This document shows, one piece after another, positions 45,094-56,782 of a stretch of 64,000 nt of DNA. The stretch's first letter is position 1, and every line of letters starts with the position of its first letter. The translations under genes and the position numbers were made by a program. The notes beneath the pieces are model-generated. The model was given only the letters and a program-made list of their open reading frames with translations. It was not told the DNA's origin and searched no databases. This DNA is from Petunia secreta (taxonomy: Eukaryota; Streptophyta; Magnoliopsida; Solanales; Solanaceae). Where the stretch lies: contig JARKIP010000017.1 of NCBI GenBank assembly GCA_029990175.1, positions 29,561,001 to 29,625,000 of the forward strand, read 5' to 3'.

Positions 45094-46300
45094 GATTGAG
45101 ACTATGGTTCCTATGATGGTGATGATAGATATTGTTGTGATGGCTCCAGGACCTATGGTTCGTATGAGGATGAAGCGGGTCACTATGATGATTGTGAGAT
45201 TGATGAGGACTATGAAGCTCATGATGATGAATGTGTTGATCCTTATGCTTCTAGTCAAGAATCCGAAGATGGTGACGCTGCAAGGTATGACGTTCCTACT
45301 TAATTTTCTTGTGATGAATTTGAACATGATGATAGTGACATAGAGAGAATGGATAATGAAGTTGATAATATGAGTTGTGTATATGCATCTCCTCTTGGTG
45401 TTGCTTGTGGTGTGCAAGGGAGTAGTAGAGGTCCTTCCATTAGTATGTGAGGAGGAGGTGGTTGTTCCATGGAAAAAGGGAGGATTGTCTATCTTACTTG
45501 TGCTAAAGAGGTTAATGCTCCTAACTACCATGTGAAGGGTGGAGTGAGAAGTGGTGTTGCTCTTGCTATGAAAGGCTTGTATGGTTCTAACAATGCTAGG
45601 AGTAGAAGTAGTAGGAGTGGTGCCATTGACTATGAGACTCCTTCCTCGACTTTTAACAACACTTTTCATGTTGGAAGAGTGACTGGAAGTGGAAGTTACA
45701 CTAGCAATATTGCTAGTAGAGGAGGGATAAGGGAGACCCAAGTTGTTGGTTTTGACACTCTTGGGCATTCAAGTTGTGATAAAAGAGAGTCTACATCTTC
45801 TAATTGTGCTAAAAGGTTTAAGGTCCCTAATTCTTATGTGAAAGGCAACTTGAAGCCTAGCGTGGGAAAAAGGTGCTACATGTACTACAAATGATTTGTC
45901 TTGGACTAACAATGCTTTGAGAACTATGTTTAGACGGAATTATTTTGTAGACAACCATGAGTGTGATGAAATTTGTGTGGAGCAATTTTTGGAAGAAAGA
46001 AAGAACTTCTTCCACACAATTTTTAAGGTTGAAGGGCTTGGTTGTGCCATGATCATTGATTATGAGAGTCATACTAATGTTGCAAGTGTTTCTATGGTTG
46101 AGCAATTAAAGTTGGAAACTTGTAGTAATCCATTCCCCTATAGGTGGCCTTGGTTGAATGGAGATGGGTTTGTGGATATTACACAACAAGTGTCGATAAA
46201 GTTCAAAATTGAAAATTATCATGATGAAGTACTATGTGATGCCCATAAAAGGTTGTCACTTGTTGTTAGGAAAACCATGGAAGCTTGCTAGGAATGCCAA
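45094..46300 (+). pseudogene. Element E gag-position ORF and dead protease
   Basis: From about 45094 one frame reads a Tyr/Asp-rich acidic stretch (DYGSYDGDDRYCCDG, YEDEAGHYDDCEIDEDYEA) with stops near 45301 and 45450, and continues as MEKGRIVYLTCAKEV to 45894 with a Ser/Arg/Gly-rich part. No Retrotrans_gag capsid motif is visible, and where B has a zinc knuckle E has KRCYMYYK. A frameshift near 45895 leads to the protease region (MSWTNNALRTMFRRNYF, FKVEGLGCAMIIDYESHTN), whose catalytic DSG is DYE. Another shift near 46240 leads to GCHLLLGKPWKLARNAK. E therefore lacks an active protease and apparently a capsid. Confidence 0.6.
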
Positions 46301-48049
46301 GTATAGTGAGAAGTTGGGAAGACATGCTCTCACATTACGGAACCAAAAGTTTATTCTTGGTGCCACCCCTCCAGTGAAAGTCAAAGAATTTTATTTTGGA
46401 ATGCTAGAAAAAAGAAGAAAGGCAAGTGCTTGAAAGGAGTTGATAAGTGTCAACTAGGTGAACACGAATCCACAAGTTTCAAAGCTAAGTGGTTCACCAA
46501 CAAGGAAGAGGGAGACTTCAAGTGATGAGTCTTTAAGTCCTAGGTTCCGGGTTGATGTTAAACGTCCACCTACTCCGATTATGGGTATTCTTGGGCCTCG
46601 TCCCAACTCACCCGAATTTGAGAGACAAAAGATTGAGAGGAGTAAGGGAGTGACCGGTGGCATTCCTCGAGTAGATAAAGGAGAGGATGTGTCGAGTGAT
46701 GTGAGTGGGATGTCAGCACCCGAATCTACACCCGACCTTGAAAAGAAAATGAGGGAAAAGAAAGAGGGAAAATGAATCATAGAGAGTGAGGACACCCCTT
46801 ATTCTAACCCTAACCCTTTATCTTTTTCTTCTACTTGTGTGAGCTCTTGTGTAGGTACTGTTGAAGGCAAACAAATGGAGCTTCAATCATGTTCCAATGT
46901 GGAAAGACAAGGTGAAAAGGATCTAGAATGTGAGCTTCAAGTTGGAGGAACTACCCATGACACTTCAAGTGCATTGAGTGAGCAAGATGGCCATTCAAAG
47001 GTATGTGTTAGTCCTTCCCATGAGCATGATGCTTCCTTGTCTTGTGATATTGTTTGTGAAAACTATATGCTAGGTTGTGATTTGTATGATTACAATGTGT
47101 TTGCAACTAATGTAGAGTCAAATGGTCAACTTGTGTGTGAATGTGAACCACTAGTTGAGAGGGTTGATAAGCCACATCATGATGTGAGCTCGGTTTTCAT
47201 TGAACCTCTCTTTAGTGAAGATGTCGTAGTTGACCTTGCTTGTGACCCTTGTTATGACACATCACCAATCTTAGATAAAGGGGTAGATGAGTTGTATGAT
47301 CATACCCTTTTGGATGTTATTGCTTATGGTGGATCTATGTGTTGTAGTGAGGTTGATGGTGACCTTGAGGAGTCCCTAGTGGATGATATGGATCGAATTG
47401 TATCAAATGACTCCTCAAGTGTGGATGATGAATCTAGTTGGGATGCCTCACCTTTGATGGGTGGTGAACTTGTCTTCACTAGCCCTATGTTTGAAGGGGA
47501 TTTTGAAAGAGGTGGTAATATGTATTCAACTAGAGGAGAGTGTGAGCTTGAACCTCCATAGTATGGGAAGCTTAGCTCTATAGATAATCCATTGTTTGAG
47601 ACCTCCCTTGGGAGCTTGTCTAGTGAGGAGGATTGTCTTGGAGGTGATTTGGGAAGTGAGAAGCTATCTCTTGGTGTGTATGAGAGTACTCTTAAGAAGG
47701 GGAGTGGAGTCTTTGATACCAGTTGTTTCTTGATCTATTTTGAGTGTTCCATTCCCTATGTTGATCACACCTTGAGTGTTAAGCATGCCAAAGCCATGAT
47801 GTCACCTTGTGATCAAAATGCAATGAAGGCTTGGTATGTTGGTCATGAGTGCAGGGATCATAAGGGATTTGATTGCTACATCTTACATGTTTTATGCCCT
47901 TTTGATCTCTTTGCTTATTCTAGTGTTGGATACACTTCCTTGTTGAGCCAAGAAGTTGTTGTTTCTTTTCGGGACATAAGCTTTTTAATTGATATTGATT
48001 CTTGGCTCTACCATAAGAGTGTGTTTTCCACACTTTTGGACACTAACCT
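46301..48049 (+). pseudogene. Element E copy of the acidic Ser/Asp/Cys-rich module
   Basis: One reading frame runs from about 46301 to the D insertion at 48049 with only two in-frame stops (TGA at 46773, and TAG at 47559 where B has Trp). Order and motifs match B ORF2: ERQKIERSKGVTGGIPR, SSCVGTVEGK, PHHDVSSVFIEPLFS, GGSMCCSEVDGDLEESL, YESTLKKGSGVFDTS and DSWLYHKSVFSTLLDTN. In an 83-residue stretch about half the positions are identical to B. The frame closes a few residues after the end of homology because D is inserted there. Function unknown; no known domain was recognised. Confidence 0.75.
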
Positions 48050-48774
48050 TGGTGCAAGCAAACCCAAAGGAGAATGCTAAACACGAACGCGGAAGTAATG
48101 ACAAGAAAATAAAAGATAGAAGCAAGACAAATCTTGCTTCGATTCAAAAGAACAGTGAGGAACCTGTCTCAAAGCTCGATTGAAGGGAAATCAAGACGCA
48201 CCTATACTATGCAACAATCCTCAAGAAGGACCCGCTTCTTGCAAATTGAATGATCAAGAAGAAATTGTTCAAACGAATAACACTGATTGACACAAGTTTT
48301 TTAAAAGCCCACATCGGGGTTGGGCTCCATCGGAGACTCACAATAGCATTTGCTATGTTTTTCATATACTAAAATCTTCATTCTTTACAATGAAATGAAG
48401 TAAAGTATTTATAGGCTAAGCTAAGGGCAGAATAGTAAATAGTCACAAGTGACTAATAAAAACAAGTCACGCAGGGCTGAGCTAAATTGTGTGTTCGGCA
48501 GCCTTGACTTCGGTGCGTGGTTGCTTGCACGAACTCATTGTCCTCGGACGCTCACTTGTCTTCGAGCTCATTGTCCTCGGTCACTTTGCCTTCGAGCTCA
48601 AATCTGAAGATAACGCCTTCGGTTCTTGAGCCCGGCCACTCAGCTTCGGAGCAATTTCTTTCCTTCGGCCAGGCTAAGTGAATGTGCACATCGTGCAACA
48701 GCTTGGTTTGACTTCGTGTCATCGGTCTCCTCAGTGGATCGAACACTTGATCAGCACGTGTTCGGGCTGCATCA
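48050..48774 (-). repeat. 3' LTR of element D
   Basis: 725 bases; on the minus strand TGATGCAGCCCG to GCTTGCACCA. TATA-like TATAAATA at 48413-48406. Confidence 0.9.
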
Positions 48775-49910
48775 TTCTCCCCTTCTTGAGAAGATTTTGT
48801 CCTCGAAATCGAGCCCTCCTCGTCCTCTGAAGTTTGACCTACAACACAAGGAACTAAGTCAGCAACATTAAAGGTGTTGGACACGTTATACTCACCAGGG
48901 AGGTCGATCACATAAGCATTGTTGTTGATCTTGGTCAACACTTGAAATGGACCATCCCCTCGAGGAGCCAACTTTCCTTTCCTTTGGTTCGGGAAGCGTT
49001 CCTTTCGGAAGTGCACCCAAACCCAATCTCCCTTCTTTAATTCCAACTTTTTACGCCCCTTGTTTTTCTTCAAGGCAACCTTTGCATAAGCTTCCTCGAG
49101 GTTCTTCTTCACCTTTGCATCCAATTCGATCAAAGCAGATGCTCGTTGAGTATCTTCAAAATCAAGAACAGAATCTCGAGGCAATGGGGTTAAATCAAGT
49201 GGAATCAAAGGGTTAAAACCATACACACATTCAAATGGGGCCATATTGATCATTCTATGCACCGTTCGGTTGTATGCAAACTCCATCATGGGTAAACGAT
49301 CAGCCCAGTTTCCAACCTTACCTTTGGTCATTGCCCGTAGCAAAGATCCCAAGGTTCGGTTATCTACTTCGATCTGTCCATCAGTCCGAGGATGGTGAGA
49401 CGTCGAGAATAGTAACTTGGTGCCGAGGGCACCCCACAAACACTTCCAAAAATGACTCAAGAATTTCGAGTCTCGATCACTCACAATAGTACGAGGCACG
49501 CCATGCAATTTTAACACATTAGCAACAAACAATGCAGCTACATGTTGTGCATCATCACACTTTTTGCAAGGAATAAAGTGAGCCATTTTTGAAAAACGGT
49601 CAACAACAGCAAAGATGCTATCATGTCCTCCCCTCGACCTCGGTAATCCCAACACAAAGTCCATAGATATATCAACCCAAGGTCGATCAGGCACAGGCAA
49701 TGGTGCATACAAACCATGAGGGTTGGACTTCGATTTAGCTTTCTTGCAAACGATCGTTTGCAAAGCTTTTCCACATCTTGTCGCATTTTGGGCCAATGGA
49801 ACTGCTCGGTCAATATACCAAGAGGTTTGTCGACACCGAAGTGTCCCATCAGACCACCGGAGTGAGCTTCTCGAACTAAGAGCTCTCTCCACGATGACAC
49901 TGGCACACAA
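48552..49910 (-). pseudogene. Element D integrase and C-terminal region
   Basis: The HHCC part is split between two frames (AHSGGLMGHFGVD in one frame at about 49880, and VCKKAKSKSNPHG in the other). The catalytic core is readable: MDFVLGLPRSRGGHD, IVSDRDSKFLSHF and TDGQIEVDNRTL supply D, D and E. The C-terminus KINNNAYVIDLPGEYNVSNT, then FNVADLVPCVVG, is typical of CRM-like elements. The frame passes through the polypurine tract as SRTKSSQEGENDAARTRADQ and ends inside U3, which is shared with B and C. Confidence 0.85.
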
Positions 49911-51430
49911 ACCCTCCTATTCTTGAAGAGGTAGCCATCGTGCCACTAATATTTCTCAACCCTTCGGCCACTCAAGATTGTGTCACGAACGCATTTCAGC
50001 TTGGGATCGTCATCGTACATCGACTTGATGCTTTCAAATCCCATGAGCCTAGTGGCGAGAGTGGTTGCTAAGGCAAATTTCCTTACCTAGAGGCGAGAGT
50101 GGTTGCTAAGGAAAATTTCCTTGATAGCGCATCGGCCACAACATTGTCTTTTCTCTTTTTGTAATGAATTACATAGGGAAAGCTTTCAATGAATTCAACC
50201 CACTTGGCATGTCTTCGGTTCAACTTCTCCTGTCCTGGAGATGCTTCAAGGACTCATGATCACTTTTGATCACAAACTCTCGAGGCCACAAATAATGCTG
50301 CCAATGGGCGAGTGCTCGAACGAGGGCATACAATTCTTTGTCATACGTTGAGTAATTCAAAGTTGCACCCTTAAGCTTTTCGCTAAAGTAAGCTATCGGC
50401 TTCGATTCTTGCATCAGCACTCCTCCGACCCCAACTCCAGATGCATCACACTCGACTTCGAATGCTTTGCCGAAGTCAGGGAGTTGCAACAACGGGGCAG
50501 AGCAAAGCCTCCGTTTCAACTCTTGGAAAGCCCTTTCTTGGGACTCTCCCCACACAAATGGATGGTCTTTCTTCGCCAGCTCGGTTAAAGGAGCTGTCAC
50601 GGTGCAAAAGTCATGAACAAACCTTCGGTAAAAGCTAGCTAAGCCATGGAAGCTACGAACTTGTGATACCGAGGTTGGAGCAGGCCAATCTTTGATTGCT
50701 TCGACTTTTGACTCATCGACTTCAACACCATTAGCACTGACAACGAATCCAAGAAAGACTACACGCTCGACACAAAAAGCACATTTCTTGAAGTTAACAT
50801 ATAACTTCTCTTCTCTAAGCCTATCAAGCAGTAGCCTTAGGTGTTCAACATGTTCATCCACAGATTTGCTATAAAAAAGTATGTCATCGAAATAAATGAC
50901 AACAACTTATTTATGAACGGTTTGAGCACATGGTTCATCAGTCGCATGAATGTGCTCTGTGCATTAGATAAGCCAAAAGGCATCACCAACCATTCATAGA
51001 GACCGAATTCGGTCTTGAATGCAGTTTTCCACTCGTCTCCGGGCTTCATTCGGATTTGGTGGTAACCGGACCTGAGGTCTATCTTGGTAAAGCATGAAGA
51101 ACCACTTAACTCATCTAGCATGTCATCTAATCGAGGAATGGGATGACGATACTTTACCGTTATTTTGTTGACTGCTCGGCAATCAACACACATTCGCCAT
51201 GTTCCATCTTTCTTTGGGACAAGTATAACTGGAACGGCGCAAGGACTCAAGCTCTCTCGAACAAGGCCCTTGTTCAACAATTCATCAACCTGCCGTTGGA
51301 GCTCTTTGGTGTCTTCAGGGTTACACCGGTATGCAGGTTTGTTGGGGATTTGAGACCCCGGTACGAAGTAAATTTGGTGCTCGATTCCCCTCAATGGAGG
51401 TAATCCACCTGGCATTTCTTCAGGGAACAT
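49911..51430 (-). pseudogene. Element D reverse transcriptase and RNase H
   Basis: 51430-50837: MFPEEMPGGLPPLRGIEHQI, VPKKDGTWRMCVDCRAVNKI, KIDLRSGYHQIRMKPGDEW and YEWLVMPFGLSNAQSTFMRL. A frameshift falls right at the YxDD box, so the frame ends as SMTYFFIANLW. 50861-50220 resumes with EHVEHLRLLLDRLREEKLY, FLGFVVSANGVEVDES and the RNase H motifs VECDASGVGVGG, YFSEKLKGATLNYSTYDKEL and VIKSDHESLKHLQ. Between 50050 and 50130 a stretch of about 40 bases (GCGAGAGTGGTTGCTAAGG) is tandemly duplicated. RT is inactive as written. Confidence 0.85.
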
Positions 51431-51558
51431 GTCTCTGAAGTCCTACAAAACACTTTGTACAGCACTAGGCAAAGGTTATCGTTAGAAAATTCATCATTAG
51501 AGTTTAGAAAGATACCTTTGTGCACGAGGCAAATCATCATCTGATCGTTGGCATTGCC

Positions 51559-53617
51559 TCATAGAAACTCACCTGGTTGCATGATTGCACAGATTCCTTT
51601 TACCTCAGGTAGTGAGTTTGTCTCTTCGGGCCCCCATTTTGCTCCTATCGGAAGCTTAGCTTTGGCCGCTTCTTTCAATTCTTTCATCCGTTTATAGTCC
51701 TCAGTGACTTGTTTTGGAGACAAGGGTTTGAGTATGAAACTCGTCCCTTCGAGCTTAGCAGTGTAAGTGTTGGATCTTCCATTGTGAATGACCGACCAGT
51801 CATACTGCCACGGTCGTCCCAGTAGTAAATGACAAGCTTGCATCGGCACCACATCGAATATTATTTCATCTTGATACTCTCCAATTCTGAACTTGATCCA
51901 TACTTGTTTGACAACCCTCAATTCTCCACACTCATTCAGCCATTGTAATTTGTAAGGGTGGGGATGCTTCAAAGTAGTTAGTCCCATTTGTGAAACCAAA
52001 GTTTAGCTTACCACATTTGCACAACTACCAGAATCAATGATCATCGAACACACCTTTCCCCTCACTCGACATCGGGCATGAAAGAGGTTCTCTCTTTGGT
52101 TGTCCTTTTCTTCAAGAGTCATGCAGCTCAAATTCCTTCGAACCACAAGAAACATTTTCGGATGATCAGCTTCGGTAGCTTCACGATCATCATCACCTTC
52201 AGCTCGTTCAGCCTCCTCGATAAATTCCTCCTCGGTGTCACTCGCTTGCTCATGGACGGTTCCATCTTCGAGCAGAAACATAACTTTGCGAGTTGGACAC
52301 TCTTTTGCCATGTGACCATAACCTTTGCATTTGTGACACTGAATATTTGAAGCACTAGGAGAGTTGAGTTGAACTTTACCTCCCACTTCTCTTGGTTGGT
52401 TAACGATCACACCTCTTTCGAAGGGTTTCTTCGAATCTCGAACAGTGTTGGCACTTGTTTGGTTTGGACTCTTCCATTCTTTACCTCGGTTCAAAGGAGT
52501 AGAAGTAGGGACTCCTCGATACCGGTTTGCCTTATCGTCCTTCACCAATTTTTCAGCTTCGGTGGCAGCATCGAACAGATCTTCCAACGTATGGCACACG
52601 TGTAGCCTCAATTGAGATGACACATCCTGAGCCAAGCCATTTTTGAATCGGATAATGGCTTGTTCTTCGTCTTCGACCAGATCAAGATTCAATCGGACCT
52701 TTTCGAACTCATCATGATACTCTTGGACTGACTTGGACCCTTGCTTTAGCTCATAGAGCTTTTGCATTTGAGTTTGCCTGTACTTGGCACTCAAATACTT
52801 AGCATCCATTGCTCTCTTCAACTGTGGCCAAGTAATGACTTTGGGATAGGCATTCCTTTGTCTATGTCTTTTGTCGGCTTCCCACCATGTAGATGCATAC
52901 GCTTCGAACGAAGCAATGGCATGGGCAGCTTTTCTCTCTTCGGTCATCTCATTGGTTTCAAAGATGCGCTCCATTTTAAGCTTCCATTCAAGATATTCAT
53001 CTGGATCACTAGTTCCTTTAAAGGGTGGAATAGTGATCTTGAACACCACGAACTTGTTCGGGATACTAATCATTTCGATCATCAGCCTCACGCTCATTAT
53101 TTCTTTCAATATTTGCGCCTCGACCTCGACCTCGGAAATTTCCACGACCTCGGTGAGCTTGCCTTCGTTGAGCGAATGGCGGCTCATTTTCATATTCATC
53201 CTCAAGAAATTTCTCTTCGACAACCTCTTCGACAACTGCTCCAAGATCTCTTCGGGCCTTTGGAAGTGTTATCCTTTCTCCTCGGGGAATGCCCAAGTGT
53301 TGATAGTTTGCTTGGGGATTGCCCAAGTTTTGCTGCGCCTGGGGATTGCCCAAGTTTAGCTCTCTTCGAATTACTTCACTCATCAACTGATGTTGTCGAA
53401 CAAGCTCAGCATACAGCTCAGGTTTCATCGGAGTGGAGTTGCTAGTTCCAGCGCCGGACCCATTTATGGCCACAGACGCATTTCCTTGTTCTAGTTGAGC
53501 TACTCGTACACTCACTCCTATTACTTCGGCACTGACGCCTTGTATCGCAGCCATGAGATCGGCTAACGACACTTTAGGCTTCTCAATGCCTTTGCCATCG
53601 CCTCCATTCCCAGCCAT
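51559..53617 (-). pseudogene. Element D gag and protease
   Basis: Start at 53617 (MAGNGGDGKGIEKPKVSLAD). An N-terminal helical region and RRGNFRGRGRGA-like linker are followed by a frameshift near 53090. The capsid domain ITIPPFKGTSDPDEYLEWKL, FEAYASTWWEADKRH and EYHDEFEKVRLNL is then intact, as is the CCHC zinc knuckle CHKCKGYGHMAKEC. The protease motif MIIDSGSCANVVS is present, followed by an in-frame TAA at about 52001. The protease C-terminus then continues as VSQMGLTTLKHPHPYKLQWL and FDVVPMQACHLLLGRPWQYD to 51559. The protein is clearly homologous to element B gag-protease. Confidence 0.87.
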
Positions 53618-54782
53618 AGTACCTACACAAGCCAAAGATCAAACAAATGTTAAGGTTAGAAATCACCTCACACGCTCCCTCACCTTTGATGGGTGGCACT
53701 CGGGTCCACTCAATTTTATGGGTTCGGTTTTGGTCACTCAAGAACTTGTAGCCAATGGCTTCCTCGGTTGATCAACTTCTCTCAATTCCTTCAGATTCGA
53801 CAAGTTACGATTTCTTACTTCGGGAAGAGTGAGTTGATTCGACTCAATGGAACAAACAGCTATTTACTCTTGCGCTTAGAAAGTCAAAAGAAATTTCTAC
53901 GAAGTTGGACTTCAGTCACTCCACGCACGAGTTCCTATTAAGCTCACGAGTTAGTACGATCTCGAGTAGGACAGTTACTCAAAAGATCCACTAACTAGAA
54001 TTTTGGATAGAAGAAAAGTGAAAACCTAGGAGAATCTACCCTTTGATTCCCTTTTGGAATCTTTTTCGAACACACCAACTCTTGTCCGTACAAGAGTGGT
54101 CCCTCCTTGGTACGAATAGGGTTTTACCTTATCCAATTTCCTCTTTTCAGCCGACAAATTTCCACCTGGGGGTTTTGATCTTTACACTTTACCTCTTTCT
54201 TCTTCAATGGAACAGTGAAGCTTTGCTCCGGCGTACGGACAAATTAGCTTCGGTTCACTGACCACGAACTTAATCAGGATCTGGGTTGCTTCTTCAACTC
54301 CGGTTCAAATCAACAACGGAGGAAAATCAATTCAAGTTCTTCGAGCTAAGAACCAGCTCATTCGTGTCGTACACTGTCACATTTTAGTAACAATCTTCCG
54401 GTGTACGGACGACGGATTAAACACAGAACTTCAAAATTTAGGCACAAAACAAACCCAAATCATCGGTTTCAACCAAACACGATGGGGTTCGAGTTTCAGT
54501 CACCAATATTCAAAACAGTCCAAAATTTCACCAAGAAATCCTAGTCACGAAAATGGTACGTCGAGTACTTGTTGGAATCAGGAAACAATGGTGAACACGA
54601 ATCAATGGTTGTTTAATCTAAACAACCAACAATCAAACACAATTTTGAATTTTTTTTCTACTTTTTTTTTTTTATAAACGCTCAGCAACAACAATCAAAC
54701 ACATGGAAGAAAGCTGAAACTGAAGACACTAGCACGATTTAAGTGAACAGGATTTGAGATTGTAAGAACAAACTCAAACCTT

Positions 54783-54795
54783 GCTCTGATACCAA
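54783..54795 (-). other. Primer-binding site of element D
   Basis: TTGGTATCAGAGC on the minus strand, two bases after the U5 end, same spacing as in B. Confidence 0.88.
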
Positions 54796-54797
54796 GA

Positions 54798-55295
54798 TGG
54801 TGCAAGCAAACTAGAAGGAGAATGCTAAACACGAACGCGGAACTAATGACAAGAAAATAAAAGATAGAAGCAAGACAAATCTTGCTTCGATTCAAAAGAA
54901 CAGTGAGGAACCTGTCTCAAAGCTCAATTGAACGGAAATCAAGACGCACCTGTACTATGCAACAATCCTCAAGAAAGACCCGCTTCTTGAAAATTGAATG
55001 ATCAAGAAGAAATTGTTCAAATGAATAACACCTGTGTCTACTAAAGAACTTGTGTCAACCGGTGTAATTCGTTTGAACAATTTCTTCTTGATCATTCAAT
55101 TTGCAAGAAGCGGGTCTTTCTTGAGGATTTTTGCGTAGTATAGGTGCGTCTTGATTTCCCTTCAATCGAGCTTTGAGACAGGTTCGTCACTGTTCTTTTG
55201 AATTGAAGCAACATTTGTCTTGCTTCTATCTTTTATTTTCTTGTCATTACATCCGCGTTCGTGTTTAGCATTCTCCTTCAGGTTTGCTTGCACCA
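54798..55295. repeat. Palindrome formed by two inverted R/U5 halves of the element D LTR
   Basis: Arms 54798 to about 55031 and about 55032-55295 are inverted copies with only scattered differences. Each matches 48050 to about 48300 of the 3' LTR. The centre lies in ACACCTGTGTCTACTAAAG. Confidence 0.9.
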
Positions 55296-55300
55296 AACCT

Positions 55301-55393
55301 ATTCTTGGAGTAGGAAGTTCGTTTGTCTTTGCCTTGCTTGTAGGTCATATTGGCTTGACTTCGAGGACGAAATCCTTTTAAGAAGGGGAGAAT
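55301..55393 (+). other. Element E 3' tail and polypurine tract
   Basis: It encodes the usual end DFEDEILLRRGE and contains the purine run AAGAAGGGGAGAA directly before the LTR. Confidence 0.75.
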
Positions 55394-56054
55394 GATGCAA
55401 TCCGGATTGATATCAAAAGCCGTGGGGAGTTTACGCTCAACATGCGGGACTTAGAACGCTTCAAAGAGAGCTTAGAAACCAAGATTCAAGTCAAAGAAGG
55501 CCAAAAGACCAAGATGCGAGCTTGCTGGAATTCTGGAAAGGCAATACACTGCGTGATCGCGAGCCCTTTGCGCGATTGCGATGAAGTCCCAAATTGTTCT
55601 GCGCGATCGCGACATGCCTGGCGCGATCACGATGAAGGATCATTCAGACAGCTTTCTAGAATTGGCTGAAAGGGCATTTATGTCCATTTATTAGGCTTAG
55701 GGGCTTTTTAGTCATTTTACACTCATGTATGGGAAAACTATATAAGCTTCCCTTAGCCCTTTATTTCACTTAGTTAGTTTTTGATTGAGGATAGAGATAG
55801 ATTAGGCCAAGCCTATCTTGTGAAAGCCCGAGGCTTCACAGACTCCTTTACTTGGAACTGAGTGGATATCATCATAGTATGGATCCTCGATAGGTTCAAG
55901 TTTCTTTCTCTCTCTTGGATATTCAATCGTGTTTGAATAGAATATCCTTTCTTTCTTCTATTTCTGTCCTTACTCGTCCTTATTTTCTCGTTGTTGTGTT
56001 TACTTTATCGCTTCCGTTCCTTTATCTTGCTTCCGCGTGGTTTGGTTCATATCA
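55394..56054 (+). repeat. 3' LTR of element E
   Basis: 661 bases, TGATGCAATCCGG to TTCATATCA. TATA-like TATATAAG at 55739-55746. A U3 palindrome cluster (GCGCGATCGCGA, GCGCGATTGCGA types) at 55549-55645. Confidence 0.88.
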
Positions 56055-56782
56055 ATGATGTCACCACTGACGATTCATCTCCGTCATTGCATGGAAAGAT
56101 TCAAAACAAGGAGAAGCTTTTGGGGGAATCAGAGTTCATGGTGATCTAGAGGAGACTGAGATGGAACCCTTAAGGCAAGGTTTGACCGAAAAAGTTAAGG
56201 GTCGCCGGATTTAGGGTTCTGGTGACTCTTTAGGCTCATATTTATGTCATTCCATCAGGTTTTTAGGAAAAACAAGTCCAAATAAAGAGAGTAGAGGTCG
56301 GCGGTTCAGGACATGTAAAACTTATGGTGGAAGGCGGTGGTTGACCATCGCTGACGGTGGCCGACAGTGATTTCTGATGAAGAAGGAAAATTTGGCCAGA
56401 ATTGCCTATTTCATGTGACTTGGGCTAAAAGTGCCAAAAATGGAAAGTGTTTTTGTATTTAAATGATGAATGGGCTGAGTCAAAAGTCAAACGGATTGGA
56501 CTATATTTTTCTTTTATGAATTTTACAAATAGCCACTAAAGAATGTCCAAAACTATTTAAAACATACACTATTTACTAGGATTAAAAAACCACAAAAATC
56601 GAAATCAAACATAAGACTACAATTAAACACCTAACAAGTATTTTAGGTATTTTTTTCATTTTTTCTTCTAATTAATTAACTAAAACTAGCTAAAATGGAT
56701 TATAAATATCTAAGAACGATAAGCAAAGATCAAAGAAAAATAAATACAATAATTTGAGAAAATTTTGAATTTTGTGATTACA
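56055..56782. other. Unassigned stretch
   Basis: No coding similarity recognised. GGTGGCCGACAGTG and similar phrases resemble parts of gypsy LTRs, but no boundary was found. Confidence 0.35.

Larger units (their letters stand above)
48050..55295 (-). mobile_element. Element D: CRM-like chromovirus nested in element E, with palindromic 5' LTR
   Basis: Flanked by an exact TSD AACCT (48045-48049 and 55296-55300). The left end is a normal 3' LTR (48050-48774). The right end is abnormal: the 5' LTR keeps only its R/U5 side (54798 to about 55031), followed by an inverted copy of the same region (about 55032-55295). Both outer ends of the insertion therefore read TGGTGCAAGC inward, i.e. two U5 ends. 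Internal order on the minus strand: primer-binding site (54795-54783), leader, gag, protease, RT, RNase H, integrase. The coding frames carry several shifts. Confidence 0.9.
34615..56054 (+). mobile_element. Element E: non-autonomous chromovirus, host of nested elements F and D
   Basis: Pieces in order: truncated 5' LTR (34615-34902), primer-binding site (34905-34916), leader (to 35981), [element F], rest of leader and coding relics (44947-48049), [element D], tail and polypurine tract (55301-55393), 3' LTR (55394-56054). Continuity is shown by the TSDs of F and D and because the join across D (TAACCT then ATTCTTGGAGTAGG) matches the uninterrupted sequence of element B around 27030. E has the same novel module as B but different LTRs. 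E's own TSD cannot be tested because its left end is lost. Confidence 0.85.

Noticed and set aside
45082..45768. 228-codon minus-strand Ser/Thr/Ile-rich ORF
   Set aside because: Shadow of the Tyr/Asp-rich and Gly/Ser-rich plus-strand coding of element E.
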